This document shows positions 47,791 to 58,035 of a DNA stretch of 64,000 bases, one piece after another (the first letter of the stretch is position 1; every line of letters begins with the position of its first letter). A program made the translations under genes and the position numbers. The DNA comes from Antilocapra americana (taxonomy: Eukaryota > Chordata > Mammalia > Artiodactyla > Antilocapridae). The stretch lies in assembly GCA_007570785.1 (NCBI GenBank), contig ML664175.1:12804687-12868686 (forward strand). The letters run 5' to 3'. The notes under the pieces were generated by a model. The model saw only the letters and a program-made list of their open reading frames with translations. It was not told the origin of the DNA and searched no databases.

Positions 47791-48179
47791 TTGAATATTC
47801 GCTTATGAGCTGAATTTTGATAATATCCCGAAGTTTTCTAAGATGCATCCCCATGTTTGTGTAAACTGAGCTACATGTGCTGGCTACTGTGATCACATAT
47901 ATTCTTAACTCTTCATATGCCTTGGGGAAACTCTTGGTGCCAGACTGTAACTTGAGAGCTCCTTTGAAGAAGCATGGACTGAAGTGGTTAGGGAAGATGA
48001 AGGCAGGTGTTCAATCCGTGTTTCATTTACTCATGAATTTGATGTTTCAACTTTCCTTCTCCCGCTTAGTGCAACTCTCCGGCATCACCACCAGAGGGAG
48101 CGAGGTTGATGTCTGGCAAGAAAAGCAGGTAGCTTTCCATCATTACTCAGAGCAGTGTTAGATAACTTACCTATCAGAG

Positions 48180-48850
48180 GTTGATATCTAAATGTCAGTC
48201 ACATGCTAGGTATTTTACAACATTATTTCTTTATTTTTAATGTCTGACATTTAAATTATATTATTTCTTTTTAAATAGAAAACGTATTCATAAGTTTGAA
48301 AATTTTTCAAGTTTAACAGACTATACAATGAAAACTCTCTCCTGCCACCTTTGTCCCTCAGCCTCTCAGTTATATTTCTCACAGGCAACTGATATTACCA
48401 GTTTCCTGTGATATTTCACTTCACACATATGTAATGTTACCTGTTTTTTTAGAGCTAATTTATGCATGTACGTATCTGACATTTTGTGACCCCATGGACA
48501 GGGCTCCTCTGTCCATGGAGTTCTCCAGGCAAGAATATTGGAGTGGGTTGCCATTTTAGACTCCATCTATGTATGTATGTATGTGTGTGTTTACATATGT
48601 AAACAAATACATTCTTTCCCTACCCTTTTAAAGATAAATAGCAGTATGCTACACACGTAATTGTGCATTTAATGATATATCTTAGAGATCGTCCCTTATC
48701 AATACAAAAGGATCCTTCCTAATCTTTTTTATGCTATCATTGTGTGCATGTGCTGCAATTCATTCAATCAGTTCTTTGTTGATGTGCATTTAGGTTACAT
48801 ACAATCTTTTGTGATTACAAACAATGTTGCAATGAATAAACTTGTAAGTA
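48180..48850 (-). mobile_element. Old L1 3' UTR fragment with Bov-tA remnant
   Basis: Antisense old L1: the plus strand reads gatgtgcatttaggttacat and gattacaaacaatgttgcaa. A Bov-tA remnant (ttttgtgaccccatggac to gagtgggttgccat) lies at about 48,482-48,556, followed by a GTAT microsatellite. Confidence 0.65.
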
Positions 48851-48859
48851 CACTACTTT

Positions 48860-49320
48860 TTAAAAAATGCAAGTTTGCCTTCTGGGAGGAGATGTCAGCA
48901 GTAACTCTATTTTGTACTTTATGACTCCATAACTGTGCTGACCAAACTCTGCTTTCAAAACAAGGAGGGGTGGGATATTTGCTGAGAATGTGATTTCTGA
49001 GAACCACATAGAAATGTGCCTTTACTAAGACATCCTTGACAAGGCAATGAATTGTTTTAAAAAATTGGCTTGGCCAAACTGTTCATTTGGGTTTTTCCAT
49101 AACATGTTATGGATGGTTCAAACATAGTTCTTGGCAAACAACTTATGTAAACTAAATGTACTTCTCTGTTTTCCTTTTAAAATCCCCTACTTTTTGTTCT
49201 CCAGACAGGACATTACTCTGGGTGCTGCCAGAATCTGTGCTCCCAGATTGCCATTCCAAGACCACAAATAAACACATTTCTTTGTTTGCAGTCTGCCTCT
49301 TTTTCTCACATGACAACCTG
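48860..49320 (+). mobile_element. Possible old LTR
   Basis: ttttaaaatcccctac (TATA-like, about 49,175) followed about 90 bases later by ccacaaataaacac (polyadenylation-like, about 49,260) and a T/C-rich end. The layout suggests an LTR, but termini are not defined. A mariner-type inverted repeat lies inside it. Confidence 0.35.
49065..49144. mobile_element. Mariner-type short inverted-repeat element
   Basis: About 80 bases forming an imperfect inverted repeat centred at 49,104/49,105. The left arm ttggccaaactgttcatttg then ggtttttccataac resembles mariner terminal repeats. The core ccataacatgttatgg (49,097-49,112) is a perfect 16-base palindrome, and the right arm (ggttcaaacatagttcttgg) is a mutated complement. 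It has no coding sequence, like MADE1-type elements. Confidence 0.6.
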
Positions 49321-49324
49321 TAAG

Positions 49325-50245
49325 ATACAGTCTTAGAACTGAGTACCTGGGCCAAAGAGCATACATGCTTATAGGCTATTTCCAACTACATCACCATTTC
49401 ACACACAGGAGGTTCTCAGAGAAGTAAAATGACTCACAGTTATTAAACACTGGAGCCAGAATTCAAACGTGCTTTTTCTATATCACCACATTGCTCTTTT
49501 GCTGGTTGAAAAGACTTTTCCTCAATAATAAATGAGTATGTATATGTACAATGTGTGTGGTAAATGCTTTACAGGATACAAATGAGTAAAGACATGGATA
49601 CTCTCCTCAAGTAGGTTATAACTCAGTAGTTTCAATAAAATATTGGAAGGAAGTAGATGAAGCTGTGAAATATATATGCCTCACATACCTATATTACACA
49701 CACACATATATATGGGTGTATATATATGTATGCATATACTTACACACATATGCCGTTTAAAGTAAATATAAATAATGTATGTGACAACTCAAGCAGTATA
49801 AATAACCTCTACTACAAGTCTGCTACCTCATTCACTCATTCCTTCATCAAAATTTACTGAGAACTTGCTGGATTTTTCTGTCTAGTCCTCAGTCTTAGGT
49901 TTCATTTGTAGATTTCTACCCCGGTCCTGTTTCCTCAGTCCTCATCTAACCTAATAGAGATCCCCTCAGACTAAACTCTAGCCTTGTCCTTTGTGTTCCT
50001 CCCCTGAGATGAGTGCTTTGTTCTGATTTCCAGGCCAGTGGCTGGTGCCCAGCTGTTTGTTGACAGTGTTTCCAGAGGTTGAAGCTTAAATATCCAGTCT
50101 CTGGCTTTCACCTAGCCTAGATCTGGAGTGCCAGGTCTACAGCTTCCCTGCTGTTCTGGCTCATTTTAAATAAATGGACATTAAATAAATAATGGACTTT
50201 TTGTGGATAGTAGTGTTTGAAAGATATAATATATGAATAGGTAGT
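49325..50245. other. Intergenic, no recognised gene
   Basis: Includes a possible MIR remnant at about 49,390-49,480 and a CA/TA microsatellite at about 49,692-49,745; otherwise nothing recognised. Confidence 0.5.
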
Positions 50246-50247
50246 TT

Positions 50248-50463
50248 TTTGGGGCTTCCCCAGTAGCTCAGTGGTAAAGAATCCACCTGCAATGCAAGAG
50301 ACGTGGGTTCAATTCCTGGATTGGGAAGATCCCCTGGAGAAGAGCATGGCAACCCACTCCAGTGTTCCTTCCTGGGAAAATCCCATGGACAGAGGAGCCT
50401 GGTGGGCTATGGTCTGTGGGATCATAAAGAGTTGGGCATGACTAAGGCATCTGAGCACAAGCA
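50248..50463 (+). repeat. BOV-A2-type SINE
   Basis: ggggcttccccagtagctc, gggaagatcccctggagaag, gaaaatcccatggacagagg, closing gttgggcatgactaagg. Confidence 0.92.
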
Positions 50464-50570
50464 CAATATAGTTTTTCTAATTATAAAGTGTTATACAAAT
50501 TCTAATTATTATCATGAAAGGACAGGGCCCTAGGTGTAAATTTGGGATGTTATCAACACAGAGTTAGTCC

Positions 50571-50645
50571 AGCAACCCACTCCAGTATTCCTTCCTGGGA
50601 AAATCCCATGGACAAAGGAACCCGGTGGGCTATGGTCCATGGGAA
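50571..50645 (+). repeat. Bov-tA SINE fragment
   Basis: agcaacccactccagtattc to gggctatggtccatggg; a short internal piece nearly identical to the middle of the SINE at 50.25 kb. Confidence 0.85.
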
Positions 50646-50901
50646 TTCTATGCCTCTGACTTGGTTCTGCTGTTAAAATTTCTGATTTATGTAATTCAAA
50701 TTACCTGCCAAAATACAATGACACGATTAAAGAATATCCTCCCCACTCAAAGCATGCTGAGAATTTTGTTTCAGTTAATTGGAGTTATGCATGTACCTCC
50801 AGGGTTGAATAGTTTGCAAAGGTGCACTATTTATTTTCTTTTCAGCTAAACTGACCCAGGAGATATTTTGTTCCCAAGTTATCACGCAAAAAGGTGAATT
50901 T

Positions 50902-51155
50902 GGGGACTTCCTGTGGTCCAGTGGTTAAGAATTTGCTATCTAATGTAGGTGATGCGGGTTCAATTCCTGATCAGGGAACTAATACCCCACATGCCATGGG
51001 GCAATTAAGTCCATGTGCTGCAACCAGAGAAGCCTGTGCTACAGCTACCGGGCCTGCGTGCTATAGAGCCTGTGCTTTGCAACAAGAGAAAGCCCATATA
51101 CCACAACAAAGAGCTTGAAGGCTACAGTGAAGATCCAGCAGAGGCAAAAATAAAA
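50902..51155 (+). repeat. CHR-type SINE
   Basis: ggggacttcctgtggtccag, ggttcaattcctgatcaggg, ccatgtgctgcaaccagag, then CHR body and an A-rich end. Confidence 0.9.
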
Positions 51156-51410
51156 GAGATGAATTTAGTGTACATTCTCAGTTGTGTCCTATACATTATG
51201 TGCCCAATTACCATAACTGCAAATTTACTCAACGTCTGATGAAGAATCCCATCTTTTAGATATTTCAAGGTTCTTGCTCTGCAATACCAGGCCTCATACT
51301 ACTGAGGGCTTTGCCTTTGCAAATGACAAGCGTGTTGAACCCATTTCAATGAATACAATTCAACAAAATCTCATTCTTTTAGTAAGAGTTTACTAGATAA
51401 GAGATACTGT

Positions 51411-51836
51411 CAGTTCAGTTCAGTTGCTCAGTCGTGTCCGACTCTTTGTGACCCCATGAACTGCAGCACGCCAGGCCTCCCTGTCCATCACCAACTCCTG
51501 GAGTCTACCCAAACCCATGGCCATAGAGTCGATGAAGCCATCCAGCCATCTCATCCTCTGCCGTCCCCTTCTCCTCCTGCCCTCAATCCTTCCCAACATC
51601 AGGGTCTTTTCCAATGAGTCAGTTCTTCGCATCAGGTGGCCAAAGTATTGGAGTTTCAGCTTCAACATCAGTCCTTCCAATGAACCCCCAGGACTGATCT
51701 CCTTTAGGATGGACTGGTTGGATCTTCTTGCGATCCAAAGGACTCTCAAGAGTCTTCTCCAACAACATAGTTCAAAAGCATCAATTCTTTGGTGCTCAGC
51801 TTTCTTTATAGTCCAACTCTCACATCCATACATAGT
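51411..51836 (-). mobile_element. BovB LINE 3' end
   Basis: Reverse, 5'-truncated BovB. On the minus strand a 137-codon frame remains open over its 3' end ([31 protein letters not shown]), the reverse transcriptase C-terminal region. It is one of the less mutated BovB ends in the window, but far too short to act. Confidence 0.95.
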
Positions 51837-52189
51837 ATTTTTTATATCTAGAAAAATAGTCTTTAGAAGACTATTTTAAATCCAGAGATAGAGATAAACA
51901 GCATTTCCTAAATAGGACTATTTTTCTCATTTTAGACACTGAGAAAACACAATCTTGCAGTGACTTGGAAATACAAAACTATTTATTGTGGAAGCTAACT
52001 CAATTATAAATGAAGCAATTATGCTTTATAATATAATCTTACCAGTTTAAGGCTGGAAATTACCAAAGTGCACACATACACATTAAAAAACAAAAGTAAT
52101 TTTTAAATGATAAAGATTATATTCATTTTTAATTGCAAAATGCAGATAAAAACAAAAAATAAAATATAAATAAACATAGTGCCATTATT

Positions 52190-53870
52190 CAGAGATTATC
52201 ATGTTTTGATGTATATTCTTTGACCTTTCTCTTTGTGTCATGTATATTACAATGTACAGTTTTTACAAAATGAGATTATAGCTTACATATTGTATTATAT
52301 CCTGAGTTTTTAGTTTGAAATGATTTCAAACTTGTAGAAATTTTGAAAGTACAATACAAAGAACTCCCTAAACCCACCATCCAAAGATAACTGTACAAAT
52401 AAATGTTCTTTATACAAAAGGATTCAATCCAGAAATAAACATTGCTCCTGTCTTTTTAATCTTTTTCATTAAAAAGGACATTCATTAAAAGGGACATTCA
52501 TTAAAAGAACAGTTCCTCAGTCCTTACTTGATTTCTATGACCTTGACATGTTTGAAGATTACCGGTTAGTTGCTTTGTCAACTGTCCCTCTGTTTGGTTT
52601 TGTCTGCTATTTCCTCACAATTAGACTCAGTTTATGCATTTTTGGTAGGAGTTTATCACAAAGGAATGTTGTGGCCTCTCACTGCATTTTATACAATGGC
52701 ACACTATTAGATTTCTCCACTACTAGTGATGTTAACTTTTGTCACTGGTCAGATTGTTTATAGCAGGTTATTCCCTATAAAATTGCTTTTCCTTTGTAAG
52801 TAGTAAATATTTTGTATGGAGATATTTGGAGATCATACATAAATATGTGTGTGAATCTCCCATTTTTTATCCAATGCTCTTCCACTCGTTTTAGCACTTC
52901 TTGATGTTTCTTAATTCAGTTTATTACTACTGTGATAGCTACCAAATGGTGATTTTTCTAAATCCATTATTTCTTCTATGTTTGCTAGTTGACTTTCTAT
53001 TATAAAGAAGAGCTTTTTCTTCATTCATTTTATCAGTGTGGATCGTGGATTTCTATTGTTTTCCTACTACTATGTTTCTATTACTGCTATTAATTATTCT
53101 GACCATGAAATTGCCCCATATTTAGCCAATGGGAGCCCCTGAGAGCTAGCTTCCCTGTGAAGGCCCACACTGTTCTCTGGGCACTGCCTTACGTTCTGGT
53201 ACAAGATGTTCCAGGCATATTGTATACTTTTCCTGCTCTAGCCCTGGACTCACTATTTCTCCAAGAAGACTTGTTGCTTTTTCATGGAGGTACTTTTTAG
53301 TGGAGAGGTCTTTTCAGACCTAGAAAGTGGTGTACTTATTGCTTCTGGAGTGTTTATGCTCCCAGACACTCAGGAAAGATACATATGTATAATACATGTA
53401 CATTTATATCTGGTTTTATGTTTATGCATACTGAAAGCCATAAATTTGCAACAATGGCACCAATTCTAGTCCAGTACTGCAGGATGAATTCTAACCTTTA
53501 TTCCTTCTGTATATGTAACTCTCTTCTCTGACAGTGAATAATCTTGTTCTCTTAATCCACCGTTCAATCTGCCACCCTCTGCTCAGTCACCCTCAGCTCA
53601 CTAAAAAGAAACTTAATAATATATTACTATTTTTCCAAGTCACTAAATACTTATCTACAAGACCATTTTTAAAGGCTGAATGTTAGTCCACTGAAGGTAT
53701 ACTTGGCCATTTCAGCTGCTTTCCAGTAATGAATATTCTTTTATCTGAGTTTTTACATAATCCATTATTATTTACTATTTCTGAAAATGAAATTACTTGG
53801 TGAAAGGTAAACACATTTTTAAGGCTCTCAATTTATAGTGCCACATTTTAAATTTGAGTAAAACTGTGTG
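52190..53870. mobile_element. Ancient L1-derived sequence
   Basis: Text such as ctgtccctctgtttggtttt, tttatgcatttttggtagg and ctagtgatgttaacttttg matches what I know of old L1 3' UTR consensus. Heavily mutated; orientation and limits not fixed. Confidence 0.5.
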
Positions 53871-54395
53871 AATCTGGATCCCACATATATGGAATTTATA
53901 ATCACTTTTTCATGGACTTAACTAAAACTGAACTTTGCAGTGGCTAAAAAATGTGGTAATTACATCATAGATGAAAAATATGGAAGAACTGTTTACTTGA
54001 GGGAGAAAATGGTTTTCAAACTTCTCACAACTGCAAGCATCTATTTAGTAGCTACTTCCTGAATTTCAGCTTTGTTCAAGCCACATGCTGAGCACTATAG
54101 ATGACATAAGGTTGCATTAGATGCCAATTCCTTCCTCAAGGAGGGGCCAGGGAACCATTAAATCAGTGAATTAAAAATCTTTAATTTATTCATCAAAGTA
54201 AGGCCCTCCAGGACCTCTGTTTGGCAAGACTTCATTAAGGATTAATTTTCATTATTTAAGAAAAACTTTTAAAGGGCATTTTTAAAAAGTCTATAGTTGA
54301 GACTAATTCAGAACAAAATTTTACTTTATATCCTGTTGTACAGTTTTCTTATTGGAACACCAAAGGGTACATTTTCTATTATTCCTATTCTTTAA

Positions 54396-54732
54396 ATCCC
54401 CCCCCCCCACTTTCCACTTAAACCCTATGCTCTACATGCTTTTAAGACCCTGCCAAACCACACCCTCCAAAAAAAACCAGAAAAAAACATATAAATACAT
54501 AGAACTTAATGAATCTACCCAACAAAACATGAACATTTCAGTGCTCAAAGCAAGATAGACCTAGAATATAAACCTCAATCATACCAACAAATTACTTACA
54601 TATATACCCACTGACATAGACAGACATCTCCATAGATCTATTGGTCATTTATATTAAAATTTTAACACTAAATCTAAAATAAATTATACAAAACAACTAC
54701 ATCTATGGTACTTTGTTATATAAACACAACCT
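54396..54732 (+). pseudogene. NUMT: end of mitochondrial control region
   Basis: The left end of the nuclear mitochondrial copy. An eleven-base C run (54,398-54,408) matches conserved sequence block 2, and accctgccaaaccac (from about 54,448) matches block 3. It leads, in the mitochondrial order, to tRNA-Phe. Divergent and without function. Confidence 0.75.
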
Positions 54733-54802
54733 GTTTATGTGGCTTAAATCCTAAAGCTTAAATCCTGAAAGTGGCTAGATGAGTTTATTAACTCCATAAA
54801 TA
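54733..54802 (+). pseudogene. NUMT: tRNA-Phe
   Basis: gtttatgtggcttaaatcct to taactccataaata is a degenerate mitochondrial tRNA-Phe (normally beginning GTTDATGTAGCTTAA), immediately followed by the 12S start cataggt. It will not fold or act as a nuclear tRNA gene; the internal promoter boxes are absent. Confidence 0.85.
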
Positions 54803-54968
54803 CATAGGTGTTGTACCAGCCTTTCTACTAGTTTTTAATAAAATTACACATGCAAGCATCCACAGCCCAGTGAGAACACTCTCTAAATCATTAAGATTAA
54901 AAGTAGTGGGTATCAAGCACACTAATAGGATTAGCTCATAGGCCTTGCTAAACCATACCCATGGGAAA

Positions 54969-55195
54969 TGGGACTTCCCTGGTGGCTCAGTGGTAAAGAA
55001 TCTGCCTGCCAGCACAGGAGATGTGGGTTTGATCCTTGTGTTGGGAAGATCCCCTGGAGAAGGAAATAGCAACCCACTGCTGTATTCTTGCCTAGGAAAT
55101 CCCATGGACAGAGGAGCCTGGAAGGCTACAGTCCATGGGGTGGCAAAACAGTTGGACATGACTTAGTGACTAAACAACAACATCAACAACACAAT
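54969..55195 (+). repeat. BOV-A2-type SINE inside NUMT 12S
   Basis: gggacttccctggtggctc, gggaagatcccctggagaag, and a closing CAA-rich tail. Flanked by catgggaaa at 54,960-54,968 and 55,196-55,204, which is the 12S sequence at the insertion point, so the SINE arrived after the mitochondrial DNA. Confidence 0.95.
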
Positions 55196-55779
55196 CATGG
55201 GAAAGAGCAGTGATAAAAATTACACCATAAACAAAAGTTCAACTAGGTTATATTATATCTAGGGTTGGTGAATTTTGTGCCAGCCACCATGGGTATACAA
55301 TTGACCCAAATTAATAGAAAACTGATGTAAAGCATATTAAAGGGTAATAAAAAACAAAGTTAAATTCTAACTAAGCCAAAAAAACCCATAGCTAAAATAA
55401 ACCATGAAAGTGATTTTAATATTTTAAAATTACATGACAGCTGAGACCCAAACTGGGATTAGATACCCCACTATGCTTAGCCCTAAACCTAAATAATTAT
55501 AATCAAATTCTTTGCCAGAGTACTACTAGCAGAGGTGTAACACTCAAAGGACTTGGCATTTCTTCACATTCCTTTAGAGGAGCCTGTTTTATAATATATA
55601 AACCCTGATAAATTTCACCAACCCTTGCCAATTCAGTCTGTATACTGCCATATTCAGCAAAACTTAAAAATGAATAAAAGCAAGCATAATTATGCATAAA
55701 AATATTAGGTCAAGGAGTAACCTATGGGATGGGAAGAATGGGCTACATATTCTATTTCAAGAATATATTTCTCATGACA

Positions 55780-56115
55780 GGAAGTTTATATATTTGGAGT
55801 GTAATTGCTTTATAATGTTGTGTTAGTTTCTGCTGTACAACACAGTGAATCAGCTGTATTTATACATATACCCTCACCCTCTTTAGCCTCCCTCCTACCC
55901 ACTCCCATCCCACCCCTCTAGGTCATCGCAGAGCACCAAGCTGAGCTCCCTGAGCTATGTGGCAGGTTCCCACCAGTTATCTGCTTTACAGAGTGTAGTG
56001 TGTAAAGGTCAATGCCGCTCTCTCAATTTGTCCCAACCTCTGCTTCCCTGACTGTGTCCACAGTCTTTATGTCTGCATCTCTATTCCTGTCCTGCAAATA
56101 GGTTAATCGGTACAC
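55780..56115 (-). mobile_element. L1 3' UTR fragment inside NUMT 12S
   Basis: Antisense L1 3' UTR: ttgctttataatgttgtg, gtttctgctgtacaacac, cacccctctaggtcatcg, gagctccctgagctatg, tgtctgcatctctattcc. The 12S sequence stops before it and resumes after it; similar aagttt(t)tat strings at both edges suggest a short target-site duplication. Confidence 0.88.
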
Positions 56116-56328
56116 AAAAGTTTTTATGAAAACTAAAAACCAAAGGAGCATCTAGTAGTAAATTAAGACTAGAGCGCTTAATTGAATAAGGATATGAAGC
56201 ACACACAGACCACCTGTCACCCTCCTCAAGTATTAAAACAACTTCCTATAACCTATTAACAAACACTAACTATAAGAGGAGACAAGTTGTAACAAGGTAA
56301 GCACACAAGGTAACTGGGCTTGGATCAA

Positions 56329-56380
56329 TCAAAGCATAGCACCTAGTTTGCACCTACATTCATAATCCACGAATGTTTTG
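56329..56380 (+). pseudogene. NUMT: tRNA-Val
   Basis: tcaaagcatagcacctagtt and cacctacattcataatc to gaatgttttg is a degenerate mitochondrial tRNA-Val between 12S and 16S. The 5' part appears shortened relative to the usual ~67 bases. Confidence 0.75.
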
Positions 56381-57622
56381 AACTAAATCTAGCCCACACC
56401 GCCACAAATTTTACTAACACAGGCAAATCAAATCAATTATTTACTCAACATTTCAAGTATAGGAGATAGAAATTTAAACAAACTTTGGTGCTATAGAGAA
56501 AGTACCCTAAGGGAATGATGATAAAAACATTAAAAGCAATAAAAAAACAGAATTTACCCCTTTTACCTTTTGCATAATGATTTAACTAGTAAACATTTAA
56601 CAAACAGAACTTAAGCTAAATATTTCAAAATCAGATGAGCTACTTATGAACAGTCTGTAGAACAAATTCATCTCTGAAACAAAACAGTAAGAAGATGTAC
56701 AAGTAGAGATGATGAGCCTAACAAGCCTGGTGATAGCTGATTGCCCAATCTTCGCTCAATTTTAAAAATCACCAAAAAATGATAAATTTTAGTTTGTTTT
56801 TAAATGTTACCCTAAAAAGGCACAGCTTTTTGGAAATGGATACGACCTCATCTATCTGGCGTGCTGCAGTTCATGGATTTGCAAAGAGTCGGACATGACT
56901 AGGCAGCTGAATAACAACAACAACCTTATCTAGAGGGTAGAAATAAAGAAAATCATCGTCGGCTTTAAAAGTAGCCATGAATTAAGAACGTGTTCGTGCT
57001 GAGACAATATCTTTAATATCAACAATAAGCAAATCAACTTCTAGTTTTACACTGGACTAATCTATTGAGTTGACCAATAGAAGCAATGACTGTTAGTATG
57101 AGTAACAAGAAATACTCCTTGCATAAGTTACCATGAGTAACTGATACTTTGCTGATAGTTAACAGCAAATAAACACAACTCAACATAAATTATTATGTAC
57201 ACTGTTAACCCAACATAGGCATGCACTCAAGGAAAAATGAAAATAAAATGAGCTTGGCAAACATAAACCCTGCTTGTTTACCAAAAACATCATCTCTACC
57301 ATAACTAGTATGATCAATGGAACAAATTATCCTAGGCATAACAATCTAGTTCAGAGTTCACACTGATGATAGGGTTTACAACCTTGATGTTGGATCAGCA
57401 CATACCCGTGGTGTAACTGCTATTAGACATTCATTTGTTCAGTGATTAAAGTCCTGCATGATCTGAGTTTGGACTGGAGCAATCCAGGTTGGTTTCTATC
57501 TATTATATATTTCTCTCAATACAGGAGGACAAAAGAAATGAGGCCTATTTTAACAAAGAGCCTTAAAACCAATTATGATATCTTAATTAATATATAGAAA
57601 ATCTTACCCCAAAATTGAGTTT
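56381..57622 (+). pseudogene. NUMT: 16S rRNA, with an insertion and an internal deletion
   Basis: 16S blocks in order: gtataggagatagaaattt, ttttgcataatgatttaac, gagcctaacaagcctggtga, atgagtaacaagaaatac, ctgttaacccaacatagg, tgtttaccaaaaacatca, then a jump to aattatcctaggcataac, gatgttggatcagcac, gattaaagtcctgcatgatc and caatccaggttggtttc. The central part between about 57,315 and 57,330, several hundred bases in the normal gene, is missing. A Bov-tA fragment interrupts it at 56,854-56,922. Confidence 0.95.
56854..56922 (+). repeat. Bov-tA SINE fragment inside NUMT 16S
   Basis: ctggcgtgctgcagttcatg, gcaaagagtcggacatgact, ending in AAC repeats. Flanked by acctcatct (56,845-56,853) and accttatct (56,923-56,931), a nearly perfect target-site duplication within 16S. 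Confidence 0.88.
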
Positions 57623-57694
57623 GTTAGAGTGACAGAGTTGGATAATTGTGTAAAACTTAAATCTTTGTAGCCAGAGGCTCAAATGCTCTTAACA
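57623..57694 (+). pseudogene. NUMT: tRNA-Leu(UUR)
   Basis: gttagagtgacagagttgga, taattgtgtaaaacttaaat and ccagaggctcaaatgctctt correspond to mitochondrial tRNA-Leu(UUR), including the conserved TAAAACTTAAA anticodon loop region. Several stem positions are mismatched. Confidence 0.92.
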
Positions 57695-57697
57695 AAA

Positions 57698-57750
57698 ATG
57701 CTTATACTTAACACCTTAATGCTCATTATCCCTATTCTTTTAGCCATGTG
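57698..57750 (+). pseudogene. NUMT: first codons of ND1, truncated
   Basis: atgcttatacttaacacctt and ctcattatccctattctttt match the start of mitochondrial ND1 directly after tRNA-Leu. Similarity ends near 57,750 (tagccatg), which I take as the right breakpoint of the mitochondrial insertion. Confidence 0.85.
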
Positions 57751-58035
57751 CTTGCAGAAAGTTGTGAATTCTTCTGTTCTTACAGGATATTTGTGAATCA
57801 AAATACTAAAAACTGATTTTTCAAGTTCTAGGAGAGTATAGTCACTTGGTCTTTTTTAGGTAACATGAACTTAGTATAAATACTTTGGTCTAGATGCAGA
57901 AATGGGCCTACTTAAGGTACACTATGCTAAAACTCCAGAAACCAGATTCTGAAAGGGAAGTGCTGAATGTTGTATTCACTGCTTTTACTGGCACTCACTA
58001 CCTGTAGGACACCAAGATATGTGAGCAACACCCTG
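57751..58035. other. Intergenic, no recognised feature
   Basis: Short unclassified stretch between the NUMT end and an L1 fragment. It could include degraded mitochondrial sequence but I cannot align it. Confidence 0.4.

Larger units (their letters stand above)
54803..56328 (+). pseudogene. NUMT: 12S rRNA, split by two retroelements
   Basis: Characteristic 12S blocks appear in order: cacatgcaagcatcc, gtgccagccacc, aaactgggattagatacccc, acccactatgc-type context, ctcaaaggacttggc, agaggagcctgtt, ggtcaaggagtaacctatg, then hypothetical 3' domain text agcacacacagaccacctgt and gacaagttgtaacaaggtaa. Substitutions are scattered throughout (for example caccgcccgtc reads accacctgtc). A BOV-A2 (about 54,969-55,195) and an L1 fragment (about 55,780-56,115) interrupt it. 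It is a nuclear pseudogene. Confidence 0.96.

Noticed and set aside
54788..55159. 123-codon minus-strand frame
   Set aside because: Spans the BOV-A2 SINE and 12S NUMT sequence; chance frame.
54733..57694. tRNA and rRNA genes as functional RNA genes
   Set aside because: They are in mitochondrial order with many mismatches in conserved stems, are split by retroelements, and lack nuclear promoters. They are called NUMT pseudogenes instead.
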